In this document: piece by piece, positions 18,025 through 26,933 of the stretch
Layout: every line of letters begins with the position of its first letter
How positions within the stretch are numbered: position 1 is the stretch's first letter
NCBI RefSeq assembly: GCF_000383675.1
Contig: NZ_KB911821.1
Span: 682,001 to 746,000 of the forward strand
Reading direction: 5' to 3'
DNA: 64,000 nucleotides
Origin: Terracoccus sp. 273MFTsu3.1
GTDB lineage: Bacteria; Actinomycetota; Actinomycetes; Actinomycetales; Dermatophilaceae
The notes under the pieces: model-generated
What the model was told of the DNA's origin: nothing
The model's database searches: none
What the model saw: only the letters and a program-made list of their open reading frames with translations
Translations under genes and position numbers: made by a program

Positions 18025-18383
18025 CTCGATCTCCCTTGTCCCGGCTCCCATGTGACTCCAAGGAACGCTACTCGTCGCTGTCGCGCGCGACAGGCCTTCG
18101 TCAGAACTGCGAGTCAGGCGCGGCACCGAGTGCGCGCGAAGGGGGCTCCGCGCGGTCCTCGGCGCATCTCGAGGCCCGGACACACCGGGCTCGCACCCAC
18201 CGGGACGGGGTCAGGGGCGCCTGCGGCTGCTACCTTCGTTCCCAGTTGCCGTCCCAGTCCGCCATGTGCGGGCTCGGCACGACGAAGCGGCTGCGCGAAG
18301 GTTCGCGTGACGCGCCCGTCGTGACCAGCGGCAGCCTGAGGTCTCCGCACGGGAGGCCTCGCAGACAAGAAGAGGCAACACCA
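18025..18383. other. 359-base intergenic region upstream of the cold shock gene
   Basis: No convincing gene is seen on either strand. The stretch should hold divergent promoters and a long 5' leader for the cold shock gene, as is common for csp mRNAs. No clear -10/-35 pair could be chosen. An AAGAAGAGG purine run at 18368-18376 lies just before the GTG start. Confidence 0.4.
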
Positions 18384-18587
18384 GTGGCAACAGGCACCGT
18401 GAAGTGGTTCAACAGCGAAAAGGGCTTCGGCTTCATTGAGCAGGACGGCGGCGGCGCCGATGTCTTCGTTCACTACTCGGCCATCGAGAGCGGCGGCTAC
18501 CGCGAGCTCCAGGAGGGCCAGAAGGTCGAGTTCGACGTCACGCAGGGCCCGAAGGGTCCTCAGGCGGAGAAGGTCAAGGGCATCTGA
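18384..18587 (+). CDS. Cold shock protein, CspA family
   Basis: 67 residues from a GTG start. Both RNA-binding motifs are intact: KGFGFI (residues about 13-18) and VFVHY (about 28-32), within [11 protein letters not shown]. This is a single cold-shock domain that binds single-stranded RNA or DNA and acts as an RNA chaperone. The open frame continues upstream of the start by chance and is ignored. A strong intrinsic terminator follows 30 bases after the stop. Confidence 0.95.
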   Translation: MATGTVKWFNSEKGFGFIEQDGGGADVFVHYSAIESGGYRELQEGQKVEFDVTQGPKGPQAEKVKGI

Positions 18588-18619
18588 CCCCCCACAGCCT
18601 TCGGTGACTTCGGTCCCGC

Positions 18620-18657
18620 GCAGATCCCCGGCCATCTGGTCGGGGATCTGCTTTTTT
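18620..18657 (+). terminator. Intrinsic terminator of the cold shock gene
   Basis: A perfect 11-bp stem, GCAGATCCCCG with CGGGGATCTGC (18620-18630 and 18641-18651), has a 10-base loop and is followed directly by six T residues. It is the clearest rho-independent terminator in the window. Confidence 0.9.
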
Positions 18658-18783
18658 GACGGGCAAGTGCCAGCGCCCACCCCGACGACGGCCCGGTGCC
18701 CGGAGGTCCACACGGAGCACGCACCCTCGCCATGTGTCGCGACGCGCACAGACGGCGGGACCGGTCTCAGCCGATCCTGAGGC

Positions 18784-19062
18784 ATGGACACGACGAAGAG
18801 CTTCACGTGCATGATCGGCCGCCACCGCTGGGAGCCGGCCACGGACGACCCGACGCACGGCCACACCTGCACGGAGTGCGGTAGGCACCGTCCCGGTGCG
18901 CGAGGCGCCCGGCACGGGGAAGGCCGAGGCCACTGCGCCGGCTTCGGGGCCGAGAGCGGTTGGGGCTACTCCAACGGCGACGGGTTCAGCGGCGGCTTCG
19001 ACGGGTTCGGTGGCGGATTCGACGGCGGCGGCTGCGGTGGCGACGGCGGCGGCGGCTGTTGA
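18784..19062 (+). CDS. Small CxxxxH/CxxC protein with a Gly-rich tail
   Basis: 92 residues. The first 35 residues contain C9, H14, C29 and C32 (FTCMIGRHRW and HTCTECGRHR), a plausible zinc ribbon. The tail from about residue 50 is almost wholly Gly/Phe/Asp/Ser (GGFDGFGGG-type) and ends in Cys-Gly and Gly-Gly-Cys. The next gene carries the same Cys/His spacing without the tail. Function is unknown. The glycine tail could be disordered or drive assembly. Confidence 0.65.
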   Translation: MDTTKSFTCMIGRHRWEPATDDPTHGHTCTECGRHRPGARGARHGEGRGHCAGFGAESGWGYSNGDGFSGGFDGFGGGFDGGGCGGDGGGGC

Positions 19063-19083
19063 GCGCGGGAGAGAGGACCGATC

Positions 19084-19236
19084 ATGCGACTGAGGAACGC
19101 CCCGTGCTGGGTCATGGGGCACATGTATCGACGCCAGCCGGGTGACAAGGACGTGATCGTCTGCCAGCGGTGCGGCAACCGGGAGCTCCTCGCGGTCAAG
19201 CGCATGCGTGACAGCGCCGACCGACCCTGGGTGTGA
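19084..19236 (+). CDS. Tiny zinc-ribbon-like protein, 50 residues
   Basis: This short gene starts at ATG 19084 after GAGAGAGG and ends at TGA 19234-19236. C8, H13, C27 and C30 repeat the spacing of the preceding gene (C9, H14, C29, C32), with CQRCGNRE matching CTECGRHR. The two are likely tandem paralogues in one transcript, 21 bases apart. No catalytic feature is visible; nucleic-acid or protein binding through one zinc ion is plausible. Confidence 0.6.
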   Translation: MRLRNAPCWVMGHMYRRQPGDKDVIVCQRCGNRELLAVKRMRDSADRPWV

Positions 19237-19325
19237 CTCCCTCCCCGCCGGCGTGGGGAGAGAGCCGCCGGACATGACTCACCTGCAGCAGCAGGCGGCA
19301 GAACTTCCAGGGAAAGGGTGATCAC

Positions 19326-19844
19326 ATGTCATCTCACCGAATCGTCATGGCGGCACTGGGCGCCGCCCTCCTCGCAGTCCCGACGGTCAATGCGGGATCC
19401 GCCGCGGCGGGGCTCGTCGGCGGAGGTGGACAGCCGAGCCCGCGCGTCTTCGTCCCCTCGGGTCTTCCGTTCACGTTCGGCGCAGGAGACGTCTGCCCGT
19501 TCGCGGCCACCCTCTCGGAGGTGGCGAACCATGAGTTCGCGCGCACCTTCCCGAACGGGAACACCCTGGTCACAGGCCGGCTCGTCGTGAGAGTCACGAA
19601 CGAGACGACAGGCGCGTCGGTGGTCCGGGACGTCTCGGGGCCAGTCCTCAGCTCTTCGGGGACGAGCGGTGAGACGGTGGTCGTTCTCACGGGTTCGTCA
19701 CTCTCACCCGTGCTCGCGGGACACGACGCCACGGGAGCGGTCGGACAGGGACTGTTCGTGTTCCACGGTCCGACGGTCTTCACCGACTTCCAGCTCACCC
19801 GTGTCACCGGCTCGTTCGAGAACCTCTGCACGACGCTCCGCTAG
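19326..19844 (+). CDS. Secreted protein of unknown function
   Basis: 172 residues. A signal peptide (basic start, hydrophobic VMAALGAALLAV, likely cleavage near residue 25-29) precedes a beta-rich domain with two Cys (in GDVCPFAATL and the terminal FENLCTTLR) that may form a disulfide. The region is less GC-rich than its neighbours. No family is recognised. It converges with ychF. Confidence 0.75.
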   Translation: MSSHRIVMAALGAALLAVPTVNAGSAAAGLVGGGGQPSPRVFVPSGLPFTFGAGDVCPFAATLSEVANHEFARTFPNGNTLVTGRLVVRVTNETTGASVVRDVSGPVLSSSGTSGETVVVLTGSSLSPVLAGHDATGAVGQGLFVFHGPTVFTDFQLTRVTGSFENLCTTLR

Positions 19845-19873
19845 ACGCGGCAGGTCCGGTGTCGTCGAGCGGG

Positions 19874-20959
19874 TCAGACGTTGAAGCGGAACTCCACGAC
19901 GTCGCCGTCGGCCATGACGTAGTCCTTGCCCTCGATGCGGACCTTGCCGGCGGCCTTGGCTGCGTTCATGTTCCCCGCCGCGACGAGGTCGTCGAACGAG
20001 ACGACCTCGGCCTTGATGAAGCCGCGCTGGAAGTCGGTGTGGATGACCCCGGCGGCCATCGGCGCGGTCCACCCCTTGCCGATCGTCCACGCGCGCGACT
20101 CCTTGGGGCCGGCCGTGAGGTACGTCTGCAGCCCGAGCGTGTGGAAGCCGGTGCGGGCGAGCTGGTCCATGCCGGACTCCTCGGCCCCGAAGCTCTGGAG
20201 CAGCTCGAGCGCCTCGTCGGGCTCCATCTCCATGAGGTCCATCTCGAGCTTGGCGTTGAGGAAGACCGCGTCGGCCGGCGCCGCGAGCTCACGCAGCGAC
20301 GCCTGGAGGTCCGCGTCCGCGAGCTGGTCCTCGTCGAGGTTGAAGACGTAGATGAAGGGCTTGGTCGTCAGCAGACCGAGCTGCTTGGCCTCGGCCAGGT
20401 CCACCCCGGCGGCCGGCCCGGCGGCATACAGCGTGTGGCCCTCCTCGAGGACCTTCTGCGCGGCGAGCGCGAGGTCGACGGCAGCCTTCTTGTCCTTGTT
20501 GACCCGGGCCTCCTTCTCGAGGCGGGGCACGGCCTTCTCGAGCGTCTGGAGGTCGGCGAGGATGAGCTCGGTGTGGATCGTCTCGATGTCGCTCGCGGGG
20601 CTCACCTTGCCGTCGACGTGGACGACGTCGCCGTCCTCGAAGGCGCGGACGACCTGGCAGATCGCGTCGGCCTCACGGATGTTGGCGAGGAACTTGTTGC
20701 CGAGCCCCTCCCCCTCGGAGGCGCCGCGGACGATGCCGGCGATGTCGACGAAGCTCACCGTGGCCGGGAGGATCTTCTCCGAGCTGAAGATCTCGGCGAG
20801 CGCGCCGAGGCGCGAGTCCGGCAGCGGGACGACGCCGACGTTGGGCTCGATGGTCGCGAACGGGTAGTTCGCGGCGAGCACGTTGTTCTTGGTCAGCGCG
20901 TTGAAGAGCGTCGACTTGCCGACGTTGGGGAGACCGACGATTCCGATGGTGAGTGCCAC
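19874..20959 (-). CDS. ychF: Redox-regulated ATPase/GTPase YchF
   Basis: 361 residues, the usual length for YchF. The P-loop GLPNVGKST is at residues 9-17, [20 protein letters not shown] is the switch region (split: [15 protein letters not shown]), and NLDE replaces the canonical NKxD, which is why YchF prefers ATP. A coiled-coil insert and a C-terminal TGS domain ([11 protein letters not shown] to [13 protein letters not shown]) follow. YchF binds ribosomes and modulates oxidative stress responses. It lies 67 bases downstream of the phosphatase gene. Confidence 0.97.
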   Translation of the reverse strand: MALTIGIVGLPNVGKSTLFNALTKNNVLAANYPFATIEPNVGVVPLPDSRLGALAEIFSSEKILPATVSFVDIAGIVRGASEGEGLGNKFLANIREADAICQVVRAFEDGDVVHVDGKVSPASDIETIHTELILADLQTLEKAVPRLEKEARVNKDKKAAVDLALAAQKVLEEGHTLYAAGPAAGVDLAEAKQLGLLTTKPFIYVFNLDEDQLADADLQASLRELAAPADAVFLNAKLEMDLMEMEPDEALELLQSFGAEESGMDQLARTGFHTLGLQTYLTAGPKESRAWTIGKGWTAPMAAGVIHTDFQRGFIKAEVVSFDDLVAAGNMNAAKAAGKVRIEGKDYVMADGDVVEFRFNV

Positions 20960-21026
20960 GAGGACAAGAGTTTAGTGGCGATCTGAGGCCACGCCGACCA
21001 CGAGGGCGTATGCCGCCCTCCCCCGC

Positions 21027-21566
21027 TCACGCCAGCGTCCAGTCCCAGCCGGGCTGCCACGCGAAGGGCGCGGTGACGAGCTGCTCGAGCGGCACCCCGT
21101 CGAGCAGGTGCTGGAGTGCCCAGCGGTTGGCCGAATGGGCGATGAGGAGCACGCGCTCGCCCTCGTGGACGCGGCGCAGGTCGCGCAGCACGTCCGCCAT
21201 CGCGTCGACGACGTCACGGTAGCTCTGCCCGCCGCCCGGGAAGGGCACGTCGACGTGGTCGAGCCGCACGCGTTCGAGGTCGGCGACGGGCCCACCGTTC
21301 AGCTCGCCGTAGTCGCACTCGCGCAGCCGCGCGTCGGTGTGCCGGGGCACGTCGGTGCCACCGTAGGCGAGCTCGGCCGTCTCGACCGCACGGGCCAGGT
21401 CCGAGGTGTAGACCGCGGCGAACCCGGCCGCCGGTCGCCGTCTGCCGAGCTCGACGGCGAGGCGACGGCCTTCGTCCGAGAGCCGGCCCGGCAGCCAGCC
21501 GGTCGCGATCCCGGCCTCGTTGTCGTCGGTGATCGAGTGGGTCTCGTAGACGAGCTCGACGCTCAC
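21027..21566 (-). CDS. Histidine phosphatase-like protein with altered RHG motif
   Basis: 179 residues from a GTG that overlaps the thioesterase stop (GTGA). The phosphoglycerate-mutase fold is evident: TGWLPGRLSDEGR, YTSDLARAVETAE, RLRECDYGELNG and LLIAHSANRWALQHLLDG. The canonical N-terminal RHG is ETHSIT, so the phospho-accepting His (H10) is kept while the phosphate-clamping Arg before it is Thr. The second His (in IAHS) and the acid region are retained. Activity may be altered. Substrate is unknown. Confidence 0.88.
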   Translation of the reverse strand: MSVELVYETHSITDDNEAGIATGWLPGRLSDEGRRLAVELGRRRPAAGFAAVYTSDLARAVETAELAYGGTDVPRHTDARLRECDYGELNGGPVADLERVRLDHVDVPFPGGGQSYRDVVDAMADVLRDLRRVHEGERVLLIAHSANRWALQHLLDGVPLEQLVTAPFAWQPGWDWTLA

Positions 21567-22411
21567 CCGCCGGCCTTGGGCAGTCGGACGCCGCACAGCT
21601 GGCGGGACTGCGCGACGAGGTTGCCGCCCGAGTCCCAGATCATCGCGTCCTCCTCCATCATCCCGCCGCCGAGGGTGTCGCTCCCGAGCGTCACCTGCAG
21701 CCAGCCCGGCTCGGGGCGACGGCGCACGTGGCCGGTGAACTCCAGCGTCGGCGTCCAGCCGAAGAGCCCGAGGTCGAACGCGACGGGCGGGAGGGCGTCG
21801 AGCGCCATCATGAGCATCGTCGTGTCGGGCTCGCGGCCGTCGCGCAGCCGCAGCCAGCCGCGCATGACCCCGCGCATCGAGGGCTTGCCGAGCGCCCACC
21901 CGGCCGTGCTCGGGTCGAGGCGCAGGTCGAGGCGCTCGAGGAACTTCGCGTTGGCGAGGAAGTCGGGCGGTGCCTGCTCGGCCGAGACGCACTGCTCGGG
22001 CGGCGGCATCTCTGGCGGGCTCGCCTGGCGCTGCACGTCGAGGTCGGTGAGGTTGCCGAACGAGCCGATGGCGCGCATCCGCTCGACGGGCCGGCCGTCG
22101 TCTCCGGTCTGGTGGATCGTCATCTGCCCCGTCGAGAGCTTCCGTCCGCACCGCATCACCTCGGTCGTGACGGTGAACGGCCCGGGCTGCGAGGCCGTCA
22201 TGAAGTAGGCGGAGAGCACGACCGGGTCGACGTGCTCGGTCGTCTCGGTCGGGTCGGCGGCGAGGTGCTCGCCGAGCGCCCGGAGGGCCGTCGTCATGAC
22301 GAGGCCGCCGTTGACGGCGTTGCCGATCATCCACTCCTCGTGGAAGGTGCCGTGCCGCTGCGTGGGGTCGTCGCCCGTCTCGAGCCGGGTCGCGTCGTCG
22401 TACTCGCTCAC
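21563..22411 (-). CDS. Acyl-CoA thioesterase-family protein (double hot-dog)
   Basis: 282 residues from GTG 22411; a TTG two codons upstream is an alternative. Two hot-dog-like halves are visible: GNAVNGGLVMTTALRAL with TEVMRCGRKLSTGQMTIHQ in the first, and FTGHVRRRPEPGWLQVTLGSD (split: FTGHVRRRP, GWLQVTLGSD) in the second. This matches TesB/4HBT-like thioesterases that hydrolyse acyl-CoA. The physiological acyl group is unknown. It is translationally coupled to the histidine phosphatase. Confidence 0.85.
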   Translation of the reverse strand: MSEYDDATRLETGDDPTQRHGTFHEEWMIGNAVNGGLVMTTALRALGEHLAADPTETTEHVDPVVLSAYFMTASQPGPFTVTTEVMRCGRKLSTGQMTIHQTGDDGRPVERMRAIGSFGNLTDLDVQRQASPPEMPPPEQCVSAEQAPPDFLANAKFLERLDLRLDPSTAGWALGKPSMRGVMRGWLRLRDGREPDTTMLMMALDALPPVAFDLGLFGWTPTLEFTGHVRRRPEPGWLQVTLGSDTLGGGMMEEDAMIWDSGGNLVAQSRQLCGVRLPKAGG

Positions 22412-22551
22412 GGACAAGGTGTAACAGACGTCCCCGACGTCCCGTCCACCCCGGGCGTATGCCGTCCGCCACGTCCGGTCCGCCCCAGCCGTTGCGACGT
22501 GGCCGGGTGTCGCGTCCCCATGGTGTCGGCGCCGTCTGGGACGGTGCTCGC

Positions 22552-23808
22552 ATGGACCTCACCGCTCTGCTCGTCGGGCTCGTCATCGGGGCACTCGTCG
22601 GGGGCCTGCTCGCCTGGCTCTCGGCGCGCTCCGCCCTGCTGGCCCGATCGGCCGGCGCCGAGGCCGAGCGCGACGTGCTCCGGGAGCGCGTGGCCGACCT
22701 CGAGGCCGCCCGCGACGTCGACGACACGACTGCGAGCCTGCTCGCTCCGCTGCGCGACACCATCGGCCGGGTCGAGCGCCAGGTCGGGGCGCTCGAGCGC
22801 GACCGGTCCCTCCAGTTCGGCCAGCTGGGCGAGCGGCTCACCGAGGTGAGCCGGTCCACGGAGTCGCTCCGCTCCGAGACGGCGACGCTCGCGAGCGCCC
22901 TCAACGCCTCCACCGTCCGCGGCGCGTGGGGCGAGGTCCAGCTGAGGCGCGTTCTCGAGCTGGCGGGTCTCATCGCCCGCTGCGACTTCGACGAGCAGGT
23001 GACGCGTGTCAGCCGCCACGGCGCGACGGTGCGACCCGACGCGGTCATCAACCTCCCCGGGTCCCGTCACGTCGTCGTCGACTCCAAGGCGCCGATGGCG
23101 CACTTCCTCCAGGCCCACGGCGACACCGTGTCCGAGGTCGAGCGTGCCGAGCTGCTCGCCGCCCACGCGACCTCCCTGCGGCGGCACGTCGAGGGCCTGG
23201 CCGCCAAGGCGTACTGGACGGCCTTCACCCGCTCCCCCGAGGTCGTCATCTGCTTCGTCCCCGGCGAGGCGATCCTCGCGACGGCCCTCTCCGACGATCC
23301 CGGCCTCTACGAGCACGCCCTGTCGCGCAAGGTCGTCCTCGCCTCCCCCGGCACGCTCTTCGCCGTGCTGCGCACCATCGGGGCGATCTGGCAGCAGGAC
23401 GCCCTCGAGCAGAACGCTCGCGAGCTGCTCGTCATCGGCCAGGACCTCTACGCGCGTCTGACGACCCTCGGCGGACACGTGACGACGATGGGCCAGTCCC
23501 TCTCGCGCTCCGTCGAGCAGTACAACCGGTTCGTCGGCACCCTCGAGTCGCGAGTGCTCGTCACGGCGCGGCGGATGCACGAGCTGCACCTGGCCACCGA
23601 GGCGCCGCCGACGCTCGAGCCGCTCGAGGTCGCACCGCGTTCGCTCAGCGCGGCGGAGCTCACCGACGACCTCGGGCGCATGGCCCGGGACGACGCGTTC
23701 CTCGGCCGAACCGTCGGACGATCCGGGGTGGCTGCACCGGGGGGCGCGGATGCCGCCGACCGCGACTCCCGTCAGGGGTCCGACGACTCCCGCGAGCAGT
23801 CCGCCTGA
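22552..23808 (+). CDS. rmuC: DNA recombination protein RmuC
   Basis: 418 residues. An N-terminal membrane anchor (residues 3-22) is followed by a long coiled coil (about 35-115) and the RmuC nuclease-like domain: RGAWGEVQLRRVLELAG, VVVDSKAPMAHFLQ, KAYWTAFTRSPEVVICFVPGE (split: KAYWTAF, SPEVVICFVPGE) and LASPGTLFAVLRTIG. The PD-(D/E)xK-like residues in DSKAP fit. RmuC limits DNA inversions at short repeats. It is divergent from the thioesterase gene and precedes the first VWA protein. Confidence 0.95.
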   Translation: MDLTALLVGLVIGALVGGLLAWLSARSALLARSAGAEAERDVLRERVADLEAARDVDDTTASLLAPLRDTIGRVERQVGALERDRSLQFGQLGERLTEVSRSTESLRSETATLASALNASTVRGAWGEVQLRRVLELAGLIARCDFDEQVTRVSRHGATVRPDAVINLPGSRHVVVDSKAPMAHFLQAHGDTVSEVERAELLAAHATSLRRHVEGLAAKAYWTAFTRSPEVVICFVPGEAILATALSDDPGLYEHALSRKVVLASPGTLFAVLRTIGAIWQQDALEQNARELLVIGQDLYARLTTLGGHVTTMGQSLSRSVEQYNRFVGTLESRVLVTARRMHELHLATEAPPTLEPLEVAPRSLSAAELTDDLGRMARDDAFLGRTVGRSGVAAPGGADAADRDSRQGSDDSREQSA

Positions 23809-23990
23809 GCCGGAGGGTCCGTCGCGGCCGCTTCCACGGCGCCGGCCCGGTCGAGGGCTCGTCGGTGCGCAGCCGTGAGCTGTCTTGTGCCGCAGGCAGG
23901 TCGGCCGCTCGTCGGCGATGTCCGATTTGTCCGGGAAGTGGACACCCGCTAGGACGCCGCGGACAATACGCGCGTGGGATTGGGTAGATC

Positions 23991-25697
23991 GTGACCGGGG
24001 CGGGGGGCCCGGGTCCGGAGGACTCCAGCGCGCCGAGCCGGCGCATCGGTCCGTACGAGCAGAGCCTGCGCGAGTCGCGCGAGCGTCTCGAGGCGGCCGA
24101 GCGCGAGCATGCGCGCCGGCGCCGACGCACGCGCGTCATCGCCGCCGTCGCGACTCTCGCCGTGGTCGCCGGCGTCGGCTACGGCGCCTTCCGCTACGTC
24201 GGACTCCGTGAGGTCCCGACCGCCTTGCCCACCACCGCTGCCCAGCCGACGTCGTGCGCCGACCCGGTCAAGGTCCGCGTGTCCGTGGCGCCGGCCATCG
24301 CGCCCGCGGTGGCCGCTGCCGCCGAGTCCCTCGCCGGACGTCCGGACGGCCCGTGCGCGGCCTACACGATCGACTCCGAGGAGCCCTTCTCCGTCGCCGG
24401 TTCCCTCGGCGGAGCGGGACGTCCGGACGCCTGGATCACCGACTCCTCCGTCTGGGTCGGGCGCGCGAACGCCGTCTCCGGTTCCACGGTCACCCCCGGC
24501 GAGCCCTTCGCCTCGAGCGCCGTCCTCGTGGCGATGAAGGACGAGACCGCGTCCGGCCTCGGCAGCCGACTGCGCTGGGCCGACCTGCTCGGTGGTCCCG
24601 TGCCGATGCGCATCCCCGACCCGAACCGGTCGGCGATCGCCCGGATCGCCCTCGGCGTCGCGTCGACGTCGCTGCCGGACGCGAGGTTGCGCACGCTCGC
24701 GGCGGCGTCGGCGCCCACGGGCACCGGTGGCGTGTCGCTCGCCGGCATCGCCACGGCCGACCGCAGCGTCGGCGCCGTCGTCTCGCAGGCCCAGCTCGTC
24801 GCGTGGAACGCCGCCCACCCCGACGAGGAGCTGGCGGCCGTGGGGCCGTCCGAGGGAGCCCCGGCCCTGGAGTACTCCCTCGTGTCGCTGACCAAGGATC
24901 CGACCAAGACCGGTGCCGTCACCGCGCTGGAGCACTACCTCACGTCCGCGGACGTGAGGAAGGTCCTGCAGGACAGCGGGTTCCGCACAGCCGACGGCAA
25001 CCCCAAGGACCCGTCGCCGCTGTACGGCGAGATCCGCGTGGACGGTGAGGCGGAGGGTGCCTCGATCACGAAGGCCGCCGGGCTGTGGAACGCCGCGGCC
25101 CGGAAGACCCAGGCCCTGCTCGCCGTCGACGTCTCCGGTTCGATGCTCGAGCGCACCGACAAGGGCACCCGTCTGGCGATCGTGCAGAAGTCGACGGCAC
25201 GCGCCGTGGCCGCCGTCTCCCCGACCACGATCGCGTCACTGTGGATCTACTCGCTCCACGTCGGCAGCCGCGCCGACGACTACCGGCAGCTCACCGACTA
25301 CGGCGGGCTCGGCGTGAGCAAGAGCCTCGGCGCGCTGGACGACGCGGTCGCCCGCCTCGACACGTACGTCGGCGGTGGGAGCGGGCTCTACGACACCATC
25401 GCGGCCGCCTACGACCGCGCCCGCTCAGCGTGGCGGCCCGGCTACGCCAACACCCTCATCGTCGTCGCCGACGGCCCCAACGAGGACGACTACGGCCTGA
25501 CCCTCGAGCTGCTCAAGAAGCGGCTCGCTGCCGCGAAGGACCCGGCGCGACCGGTCCGGGTCGTCGTGCTCGGCATCGGCGGTCGCGCGGACGAGGCCGC
25601 GATGCGCCAGGTCGTGGCGATCACGGGCGGTCAGTACGTCTCGACCCGGACGGTCGAGGACCTCCAGCCGGCCCTGACCACGGCGCTCGGCGGCTGA
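23991..25697 (+). CDS. Membrane-anchored substrate-binding/von Willebrand A protein (paralogue 1)
   Basis: 568 residues from a GTG start. A short cytosolic segment with RRIGPYEQSL (about 18-27) and a charged helix precedes one membrane helix (about 48-65). Outside lies a periplasmic-binding-protein-like domain (about 85-360) and a VWA domain (about 370-565) whose MIDAS motif DVSGS begins at D380 and whose second metal-loop is VADGPNED. Similar proteins in actinobacteria are annotated as substrate-binding and VWA proteins; their ligands are unknown. The paralogue at 31653-33380 shares every module including the GPYEQSL motif. Confidence 0.85.
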   Translation: MTGAGGPGPEDSSAPSRRIGPYEQSLRESRERLEAAEREHARRRRRTRVIAAVATLAVVAGVGYGAFRYVGLREVPTALPTTAAQPTSCADPVKVRVSVAPAIAPAVAAAAESLAGRPDGPCAAYTIDSEEPFSVAGSLGGAGRPDAWITDSSVWVGRANAVSGSTVTPGEPFASSAVLVAMKDETASGLGSRLRWADLLGGPVPMRIPDPNRSAIARIALGVASTSLPDARLRTLAAASAPTGTGGVSLAGIATADRSVGAVVSQAQLVAWNAAHPDEELAAVGPSEGAPALEYSLVSLTKDPTKTGAVTALEHYLTSADVRKVLQDSGFRTADGNPKDPSPLYGEIRVDGEAEGASITKAAGLWNAAARKTQALLAVDVSGSMLERTDKGTRLAIVQKSTARAVAAVSPTTIASLWIYSLHVGSRADDYRQLTDYGGLGVSKSLGALDDAVARLDTYVGGGSGLYDTIAAAYDRARSAWRPGYANTLIVVADGPNEDDYGLTLELLKKRLAAAKDPARPVRVVVLGIGGRADEAAMRQVVAITGGQYVSTRTVEDLQPALTTALGG

Positions 25698-25734
25698 CGG
25701 GGCTGCGAGTCTCGGGGTCGCGGACGTCCCCGCG

Positions 25735-26769
25735 TCAGTGGAGCGAGCCGGAGTCCTCGAAGGCGGCGTCGTGGCGCACCGTGCCGGCGTCCTCGCCCCT
25801 GGCGGCCTTGAGGTCGCGGCGCAGCTCGTTGGGCAGCGAGAAGAGCAGTGACTCCTCGGCGGCGATGACCGCCTCGACCTCGCCGTAGCCACGCTCCGCG
25901 AGCCACGTCAGCACGTCGCGCACGAGCACCTCCGGCACGCTGGCACCCGACGTGACGCCCACGGTGGAGACGCCGTCGAGCCACGTCTCGTCGATCTCGT
26001 CGGCGAAGTCGACGAGATGCCCGTCCCGGGCGCCGTGCTCGATCGCGACCTCGACGAGGCGCACCGAGTTGGACGAGTTGCGCGACCCGACGACGATCAT
26101 GAGATCGGTGTCCTTGGCCATCTGCTTGACGGCGAGCTGGCGGTTCTGGGTGGCGTAGCAGATGTCGTCGGACGGCGGGCTCTGCAGCGCCGGGAACTTC
26201 TCCTTGAGGCGGGCGACCGTCTGCATCGTCTCGTCGACCGACAGGGTCGTCTGGGAGAGCCAGACGACCTTCTCCGGGTCGCGCACGGTGACGTTCTCGA
26301 CGTCGTCAGGACCGTCGACGAGGGTGATGTGCTCAGGGGCCTCGCCCGCGGTGCCGACGACCTCCTCGTGCCCCTCGTGCCCGATGAGGAGGATGTCGAA
26401 GTCGTCGTCGGCGAAGCGGACGGCCTCGCGGTGCACCTTCGTCACGAGGGGACACGTCGCGTCGATCGTCTTGAGGCTGCGGACCCGCGCCTCCTCGTGC
26501 ACCACGGGGGCCACACCGTGCGCGGAGAAGATGACGGTGGCGCCCTCGGGCACCTCGTCGGTCTCGTCGACGAAGATCGCGCCGCGCTTCTCGAGCGTGG
26601 TGACGACGTGCTTGTTGTGCACGATCTGCTTGCGCACGTAGACCGGCGGGCCGTAGAGCTCGAGGGCCTTCTCGACGGTCACGACCGCCCGGTCGACACC
26701 CGCGCAGTAGCCGCGTGGCGCCGCGAGGAGGACCTTCTTGGCGGACGTCTGGTCGGCTGGCTCGCTCAT
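25735..26769 (-). CDS. ispH: 4-Hydroxy-3-methylbut-2-enyl diphosphate reductase
   Basis: 344 residues from ATG 26769. It catalyses the last step of the MEP isoprenoid pathway, producing IPP and DMAPP with a [4Fe-4S] cluster. The three cluster Cys are visible: C22 in APRGYCAGV, one in [11 protein letters not shown] and one in [11 protein letters not shown]. The catalytic-loop [11 protein letters not shown] is intact. No second copy is in the window. It is divergent from xseA, as is common in actinobacteria, and converges with the first VWA gene. Confidence 0.97.
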   Translation of the reverse strand: MSEPADQTSAKKVLLAAPRGYCAGVDRAVVTVEKALELYGPPVYVRKQIVHNKHVVTTLEKRGAIFVDETDEVPEGATVIFSAHGVAPVVHEEARVRSLKTIDATCPLVTKVHREAVRFADDDFDILLIGHEGHEEVVGTAGEAPEHITLVDGPDDVENVTVRDPEKVVWLSQTTLSVDETMQTVARLKEKFPALQSPPSDDICYATQNRQLAVKQMAKDTDLMIVVGSRNSSNSVRLVEVAIEHGARDGHLVDFADEIDETWLDGVSTVGVTSGASVPEVLVRDVLTWLAERGYGEVEAVIAAEESLLFSLPNELRRDLKAARGEDAGTVRHDAAFEDSGSLH

Positions 26770-26933
26770 GGCCCCATCGTACGGTGGCGCACGGCTCGCC
26801 CCCGATTCGCCGTCCGGGCCGAGCGGCGAGCGCCGACCGGTCGGCCATCCAGGCGCAGACCCCTCCGGCTCGGGGACCGCCACCCGATGCCGGGTGGGTC
26901 ACTCCGTCCCCCCACACCTCTAGGGTGACGCGG

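Noticed and set aside
18000-18383. N-terminal extension of the cold shock protein
   Set aside because: The in-frame upstream stretch has random composition; the standard 67-residue protein starts at GTG 18384.
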